A DNA stretch of 43,134 nt from Cohnella thermotolerans DSM 17683 (GTDB lineage Bacteria; Bacillota; Bacilli; Paenibacillales; Paenibacillaceae), in NCBI RefSeq assembly GCF_000429825.1, contig NZ_AUCP01000059.1, positions 1 to 43,134 of the forward strand. Direction: 5' to 3'. The notes under the pieces were generated by a model, which saw only the letters and a program-made list of their open reading frames with translations, was not told the origin of the DNA and ran no database searches. This document shows positions 39,403 through 43,134 of the stretch, one piece after another. A program made the translations under genes and the position numbers. Each line of letters starts with the position of its first letter. The stretch's first letter is position 1.

Positions 39403-40563
39403 ATGGAAGAAGTCCGCCTGGCGCTGTTCACCGATACATACGCGCCGGAAGTGAACGGCGTGGCCAAGACGCTCGAACGTTGGATCGCCTATTTGCGGAA
39501 GCGGGGCGTGCCTTGCCTCGTCTTCGCCCCGGCCCGGCCGCGAGGGGAAGCGGAGCTTCCCGGCGTCGCGGAGCGGCTGGCCAGCGTTCCTTTTTTTCTG
39601 TATCCGGAGCTGCGCGTCGCGGCTCCCGTGTCCTTCGCGGCCGAACGGAAGCTGCTGGACTTTCGGCCCACCGTCGTCCACGTGGCGACGCCGTTCGGCA
39701 CCGGCATGACCGGCAGGCGACTGGCGCTCAAGCACGGCTTGCCGCTCGTCGCTTCCCACCACACCCACTTCGTACGGTACTTGCCGTTTTACAATTTGCA
39801 ATGGATGGGTAAACTTCTATGGAGATATTTGCGATGGTTCCATCGGCCCTGCCGCAAAGTCTACGTCCCTTCCCGGTCCGTGCTTGAGGAATGCGCCAAG
39901 GACGGCTGGAGAGGACTCGAAATCTGGAGCCGGGGCATCGACGCTTCGGTGTTCCGTCCCGGGCTGGACCGGGACGCCTTCCTGGCGGAAGCGGGCATTC
40001 CGTCTTCCCGCTTCGTCGTTCTGTGCGCGGGCAGGCTCGCGCCCGAGAAGCAGCCGGAGCTGGCCGTCGAGGCGGTGTCGCGCTTCGCGGCTTCGCGCAT
40101 CGGCGCCGAGCTCGTGCTGGCCGGCGAAGGTCCGTGCGCGGACGCGCTCCGCCTCCTCGCGGCGAAGCGCGGCGTGCGCGCCCGGTTCCTCGGCGCGATT
40201 CCGCAGCCGGAGCTGCGGCGCTGGATGGCCGCGGCCGACGCGATGCTGTTCCCGTCGCCGACGGAGACGTTCGGCAACGTCGTGCTCGAAGCGATGGCGT
40301 GCGGCCTGCCGGTCGTCGGCGCGGCGGCGGGAGCCGTCCCCGACACCGTCAGGGACGGCGAGACGGGCCTCTTGTGCCCGGCGGGCGATGCGGACGCCTT
40401 CGCCGGGGCGCTGATGCGGCTTGCCGCCGACGCGGATTTGCGCGCCCGGCTGTCCGCGGCCGGGCTTGCCGCCGCCGCTTCGCGCTCGTGGGACGACGTG
40501 TTCGGCCGCTTGCTGGATAGCATGGCCGAGGCGTCGTCCGGAACGGGAACCGCGGCGGGATGA
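39403..40563 (+). CDS. Glycosyltransferase family 4 (MgtA-like)
   Basis: A 386-aa GT-B fold enzyme. The N-terminal domain has RLALFTDTYAPEVNGVAKTL and VVASHHTHFVRYLPFY-like segments typical of lipid mannosyl/glucosyltransferases; the C-terminal domain has the donor-binding signature PSPTETFGNVVLEAMACGLP (E-x7-E) and VPSRSVLE and CAGRLAPEKQPEL. This pattern is closest to the MgtA/PimB-type enzymes that glycosylate diacylglycerol or related membrane lipids. GGGAGG precedes the ATG. A perfect TTGACA lies at 39344-39349, but no well-spaced -10 box accompanies it (TTTACG at 18 bp is the nearest). GC content is very high in the second half. Confidence 0.92.
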   Translation: MEEVRLALFTDTYAPEVNGVAKTLERWIAYLRKRGVPCLVFAPARPRGEAELPGVAERLASVPFFLYPELRVAAPVSFAAERKLLDFRPTVVHVATPFGTGMTGRRLALKHGLPLVASHHTHFVRYLPFYNLQWMGKLLWRYLRWFHRPCRKVYVPSRSVLEECAKDGWRGLEIWSRGIDASVFRPGLDRDAFLAEAGIPSSRFVVLCAGRLAPEKQPELAVEAVSRFAASRIGAELVLAGEGPCADALRLLAAKRGVRARFLGAIPQPELRRWMAAADAMLFPSPTETFGNVVLEAMACGLPVVGAAAGAVPDTVRDGETGLLCPAGDADAFAGALMRLAADADLRARLSAAGLAAAASRSWDDVFGRLLDSMAEASSGTGTAAG

Positions 40564-40895
40564 CGGGCGCGATTCGGAGATCGACTTTTGGCGAGAAGCA
40601 GGGTCCGGGGTCACGGAAACGGAGGAATAACGTGAATGCTCCTCTAAACGGGAGGAATCCGTTCCGCTTCCCCCCATGGATGGGGCTCATTCCCTGATCT
40701 TTCGTCCATAGGCTCGATTACGGTGGAATCGGACTTTTGACAAAGCGGTCCGAAGAACAGAAAATCGAAGTTGTGTTTTTCAAACAAAGAGAGAGATAAA
40801 AAAACACGCATCTCGCGCCCGACGCAAAAGTCCCCGACAAAAAACAAAAGGGGCGCGCCGGCGCGGGCAAAAGGGTCTAGGGGGTAAAACTGAAT
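40564..40895 (+). promoter_or_regulatory. Non-coding region with promoter and long A-rich leader of the GT2 gene
   Basis: A promoter TTGACA (40737-40742), 17-bp spacer, GAAAAT (40760-40765) overlaps the inverted repeat CGGAC/GTCCG. Transcription from it would give a leader of ~120 nt made of A-rich single-stranded stretches alternating with GC-only arms, for example CCCC-N14-GGGG and GCGCC...GGCGC around the palindrome GGCGCGCC. It matches no riboswitch I know. Upstream (40564-40730) I see only small hairpins such as CCCCATGGATGGGG. Confidence 0.45.
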
Positions 40896-42134
40896 ATGTG
40901 GAACAGCTTGTTATTGGCCTTGCAGGTGGTCTTCTTCCTGATCGGCGCTTACCAGGTGCTGCTCTCGTTCTTCGGATGGTACCGCAAAAAGGAGAAGATC
41001 ACGCATCGTCCGACGAAGTCGTTCGCGCTCATTGTGGCCGCTCACAATGAGGAGACCGTCATCGGAGCGCTCGTGGAAAACCTGCTCAAAATGGACTATC
41101 CTCGGGAGCTTTACGACATTTTCGTCATTTGCGACAACTGTACGGACGGGACGGCCGACGTCGTGCGCTCGTATCCGGGCGTTTACGCCTGCGAACGGCA
41201 CAACCCCCGCGAGCGGGGCAAAGGATTCGCCATCGAATGGATGCTGAAGGAGCTGTGGAAACGGCCGAGGGAGTACGACGCCGTCGTCATGTTCGACGCC
41301 GACAACCTGGTCGCGACGGATTTCCTCAAGTACATGAACGAGGATCTCATCAACGGGCACCGCGTCATCCAGGGCTACCTGGACACCAAAAACCCGCACG
41401 ATTCCTGGGTCAGCGCGGCGAACGGCATCAACTACTGGTTCTGCAATCGCCTGTGGCAGCTTCCGCGGTACAATCTGGGCCTGTCCAACTTCCTCGGCGG
41501 AACGGGCATGTGCTTCGAGTCCAAGCTTCTGAAGGAGATGGGCTGGGGCGCAACGAGCCTTGTGGAGGATTTGGAGTTCACGATTCGCTGCATTCAACGC
41601 AACATTTATCCGAAATTCAACTTTGACGCGCGCGTCTACGACGAGAAGCCGATCACGTTCCGGGCGTCCGCCCGCCAGCGCCTTCGCTGGATGCAAGGAC
41701 ACTTCGACGTCGCACGGCGCTACATGCTCCCGACGCTCTGGCAGGGCATCAAGGAGCGGAGCTGGGTGAAAATCGACGCCGCCTTTTACATTTTCAACGC
41801 CTATAACTTCCTGATCGGCTTTACGCTGACGGCTACGCTCTGGTTCGACTTGCTGCTGCCGGGCAAGCCGCATTTCGACTCGATCTACTCGGTCATTCCG
41901 GACTGGGCGGCGGTTCCGGTCGCTCTGTATATTTATCTGCAATGTCCGCTGGCCATGCTGCTCGAGAAAGTGAACTGGCGGAGCTACGTTCGCCTGATCA
42001 CGTTCCCGATCTTCTTCTTCTCGTGGTGGCCGATCACGTTCTGGGCGTTCTTCACGCAGAAGAACAAGACGTGGAGCCATACGGAGCACACGCGCGTGCT
42101 TCGTCTCGAAGAGGTGCAGGGCAAGCAAATGTAA
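40896..42134 (+). CDS. Glycosyltransferase family 2, processive type
   Basis: A 412-aa membrane enzyme. One N-terminal helix (SLLLALQVVFFLIGAYQVLL) precedes the GT-A domain: FALIVAAHNEETVI, FDADN (DxD metal site), VEDLEF (TED-like base) and RQRLRWMQGH (QxxRW, the acceptor-channel motif of processive synthases). Two or three helices follow (NFLIGFTLTATLWFDLLL, VPVALYIYLQCPLAMLL, FPIFFFSWWPITFWAFF). This resembles hyaluronan/PNAG/cellulose-synthase-like enzymes, so a surface polysaccharide or poly-sugar product is likely, but no export partner is next to it. AGGGGG precedes the ATG, at a rather long distance. Confidence 0.92.
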   Translation: MWNSLLLALQVVFFLIGAYQVLLSFFGWYRKKEKITHRPTKSFALIVAAHNEETVIGALVENLLKMDYPRELYDIFVICDNCTDGTADVVRSYPGVYACERHNPRERGKGFAIEWMLKELWKRPREYDAVVMFDADNLVATDFLKYMNEDLINGHRVIQGYLDTKNPHDSWVSAANGINYWFCNRLWQLPRYNLGLSNFLGGTGMCFESKLLKEMGWGATSLVEDLEFTIRCIQRNIYPKFNFDARVYDEKPITFRASARQRLRWMQGHFDVARRYMLPTLWQGIKERSWVKIDAAFYIFNAYNFLIGFTLTATLWFDLLLPGKPHFDSIYSVIPDWAAVPVALYIYLQCPLAMLLEKVNWRSYVRLITFPIFFFSWWPITFWAFFTQKNKTWSHTEHTRVLRLEEVQGKQM

Positions 42135-42194
42135 GTCGGCTCGCAGACGGCGGGCGCAAGATCAGAGGGGTGTCGCAATCGCGGCAGGTCATGG

Positions 42195-42220
42195 GGCGGC
42201 CCGAAGGGGCCGTCTTTCTT
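42195..42220 (+). terminator. Terminator of the GT2 gene
   Basis: GGCGGCCC (42195-42202), loop GAAG, GGGCCGTC (42207-42214), then TTTCTTTT. One G-T pair in the stem. Confidence 0.75.
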
Positions 42221-42316
42221 TTGGGACGCGGCAGGGATTTGACGGCGCCGGGAAAATGGCGTACGGTAAGGAAGACGAGAAGCGTCGGCTGCGGAAAAGG
42301 AGAAGGAGGGAGCGCT

Positions 42317-42784
42317 TTGCGGGAGTTCGAGGGTCCATTGTTGCGCCCGCCGGGAATCGGAACGTGGGTGTACGTCAACGTGCCGTTCGACGCGGCCGCG
42401 GCGTTCGGCGGCAAGGGCCAGCTGCGCGTGCGGGGCACGGTGAACGGCGCGACGTTCCGCAGCTCGCTGCTGCCTCACGGGGACGGCACGCACTATCTTG
42501 TCGTCGGCAGCGTGCTTCGCGCCGCGGCAGGAGCGGAAGTCGGCGACGTCGTGCGGGTCGCGCTCGAGGCGGACACCGAGGAGCGGACGGTCGACGTGCC
42601 GGAGGATTTGCTTGCCGCGCTGGAAGAGAGGCCGGAGGCGCTCGACTTTTTTACGGGGCTCGCCTATTCCTACCGCAAAGAATACGTGAACTGGATCGAA
42701 TCGGCCAAGCGGGAGCAAACGCGCCGCTCGCGCATCGCCCAGGCGGTTGAACGGCTGGCCGAGGGCCGCAAGCTCCGCAGCTGA
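42317..42784 (+). CDS. YdeI/OmpD-associated-type protein with DUF1905 domain
   Basis: A 155-aa soluble protein. The first ~95 residues fit the DUF1905 beta-barrel (TWVYVNVPFDAAAAFGGKGQ, LRVRGTVNGATFRSSLLPHG, YLVVGSVLRAAAGAEVGDVV, RVALEADTEERTVDVPEDL). The C-terminal part (ALEERPEALDFFTGLAYSYR, KEYVNWIESAKREQTRRSRI) is the YdeI/OmdA helical domain, linked elsewhere to bacteriocin or peptide resistance. The TTG start is chosen because AAGGAGG lies seven bases upstream. Function not established; it sits between the GT2 gene and a mobile element. Confidence 0.88.
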   Translation: MREFEGPLLRPPGIGTWVYVNVPFDAAAAFGGKGQLRVRGTVNGATFRSSLLPHGDGTHYLVVGSVLRAAAGAEVGDVVRVALEADTEERTVDVPEDLLAALEERPEALDFFTGLAYSYRKEYVNWIESAKREQTRRSRIAQAVERLAEGRKLRS

Positions 42785-42964
42785 GCGGCAATCGCTCCTG
42801 CGGCAAGCTAATTGCGATGTCCGGGAAACCGGACGCGACAAAGGTTGAAAGATGAGCGAAAATAAATTTTACCCCAAAAACAAGCGGAAAAATGCGGGGC
42901 TATGGGCGTAAAAAGAGAGGCGGAGCGAAATTCCACCCCAGCCTCCCGATGTGGTAATAAATAG

Positions 42965-42993
42965 TAAACAGGCGAGTCCATCCATGGTAAAAT
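42965..42993 (+). promoter_or_regulatory. Transposase promoter
   Basis: TAAACA (42965-42970), 17-bp spacer, TAAAAT (42988-42993), about 50 bp before the transposase start. Confidence 0.45.
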
Positions 42994-43017
42994 TGTAATT
43001 GACGAGAAAACAATTTT
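42990..43017. repeat. Inverted repeat in the transposase leader
   Basis: AAAATTGT (42990-42997) and ACAATTTT (43010-43017), 12 bp apart, overlap the -10 box. Either an RNA hairpin limiting transposase expression or part of the element's end. Confidence 0.45.
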
Positions 43018-43040
43018 CACTATGAGAGGGGTCGCCTGCT

Positions 43041-43134
43041 ATGGCTATTATACCACAACTGAAACTGTTTGAGTGGAATGAAATTCAAACGCTTGGAGAC
43101 TTGGATCGTCTGCGTCTGGTGCTGGACTACATGC
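43041..43134 (+). CDS. N-terminal part of a transposase (runs off the window)
   Basis: The last 94 bases encode MAIIPQLKLFEWNEIQTLGD, then LDRLRLVLDYM, and continue past the edge. This start, MAIIPQ..LF.W.EI..LGDL.RL.LVL, is the beginning I associate with a DDE transposase common in Paenibacillus and Bacillus insertion sequences. GAGAGGGG precedes the ATG at about ten bases. The element's left end must lie between 42785 and about 42990; I could not define its terminal repeat because the right end is outside. Confidence 0.6.
   Translation, partial: MAIIPQLKLFEWNEIQTLGDLDRLRLVLDYM

Noticed and set aside
40860..40895. Known c-di-GMP riboswitch in the GT2 leader
   Set aside because: None of the conserved aptamer core segments could be found; the region is only described as structured.
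42808..43020. Minus-strand 70-codon frame before the transposase
   Set aside because: Overlaps the transposase promoter and leader, with no ribosome site or family resemblance.
1..43134. tRNA or rRNA genes
   Set aside because: No cloverleaf with the conserved T-arm GGTTCGAATC-type sequence in a proper context and no rRNA-like stretches were seen on either strand.

Overview
This window looks like chromosome from a fairly GC-rich Gram-positive of the Paenibacillaceae (Paenibacillus or Cohnella type). The evidence is Firmicute-style: strong AGGAGG ribosome sites with frequent TTG and GTG starts, lipobox lipoproteins, a xanthine/guanine-salvage operon under a purine riboswitch, the ytqA-mnmM pair, Bacillus-type LexA boxes and Rho-independent terminators. 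Species assignment is inference.

Layout, left to right. (1) 3-239 is the tail of a zinc-ribbon protein, followed by an intergenic repeat array. (2) 769-6161 is a sugar-uptake locus: a divergent ArsR-type regulator, a lipoprotein solute-binding protein, two permeases and an intracellular GH43 glycosidase, but no ATPase. (3) 6307-8526 is guanine riboswitch, xpt, pbuX. (4) 8629-12279 holds a hydroxyisobutyrate-dehydrogenase-like enzyme, pgi, a YigZ/IMPACT protein and YjbQ. (5) 12528-16438 is a sulfate ABC transporter operon with the binding protein last. (6) 16499-18563 has two very small genes divergent from an XRE regulator, then a membrane-anchored GNAT protein. (7) 18591-18839 is a second array of the repeat family. 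(8) 19002-23512 has a HAD phosphatase, an alpha/beta hydrolase broken by one in-frame stop, a lipoprotein and a GH1 beta-glucosidase. (9) 23707-26023 has two small proteins, two strong hairpins and a B12-binding radical SAM protein. (10) 26112-28326 is a TetR regulator with its MFS drug-efflux pump, followed by moaB.

(11) 28964-29903 is gene-poor and decayed: repeat copies, an IS1595-type transposase stub, and an intact-looking SOS promoter with no intact gene behind it. (12) 29930-33454 is a run of five minus-strand genes (DUF5367-like membrane protein, manA, VOC protein, mnmM, ytqA, read right to left). (13) 33777-38641 runs plus: a small protein with a structured leader, trmB, an HTH regulator, a fatty-acid-hydroxylase-family protein, a phasin-like protein and a UbiB-type kinase. 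(14) 38674-42784 is envelope-related: a PAP2 phosphatase, a GT4 and a GT2 glycosyltransferase, and a YdeI-like protein. The window ends inside the start of a transposase gene.

Most of the window is ordinary housekeeping and transport. The least explained parts are the dispersed CTGAG-N5-GGGATAA repeat family (about 46-bp period, at least a dozen copies, all intergenic), the orphan SOS promoter, the 35-aa membrane peptide operon opposite an XRE regulator, the TM-GNAT fusion, and two unusual leader regions (33653-33776 and 40743-40895). I did not find a convincing new defence or biosynthetic system. All assignments come from reading motifs by eye; no database search was run.
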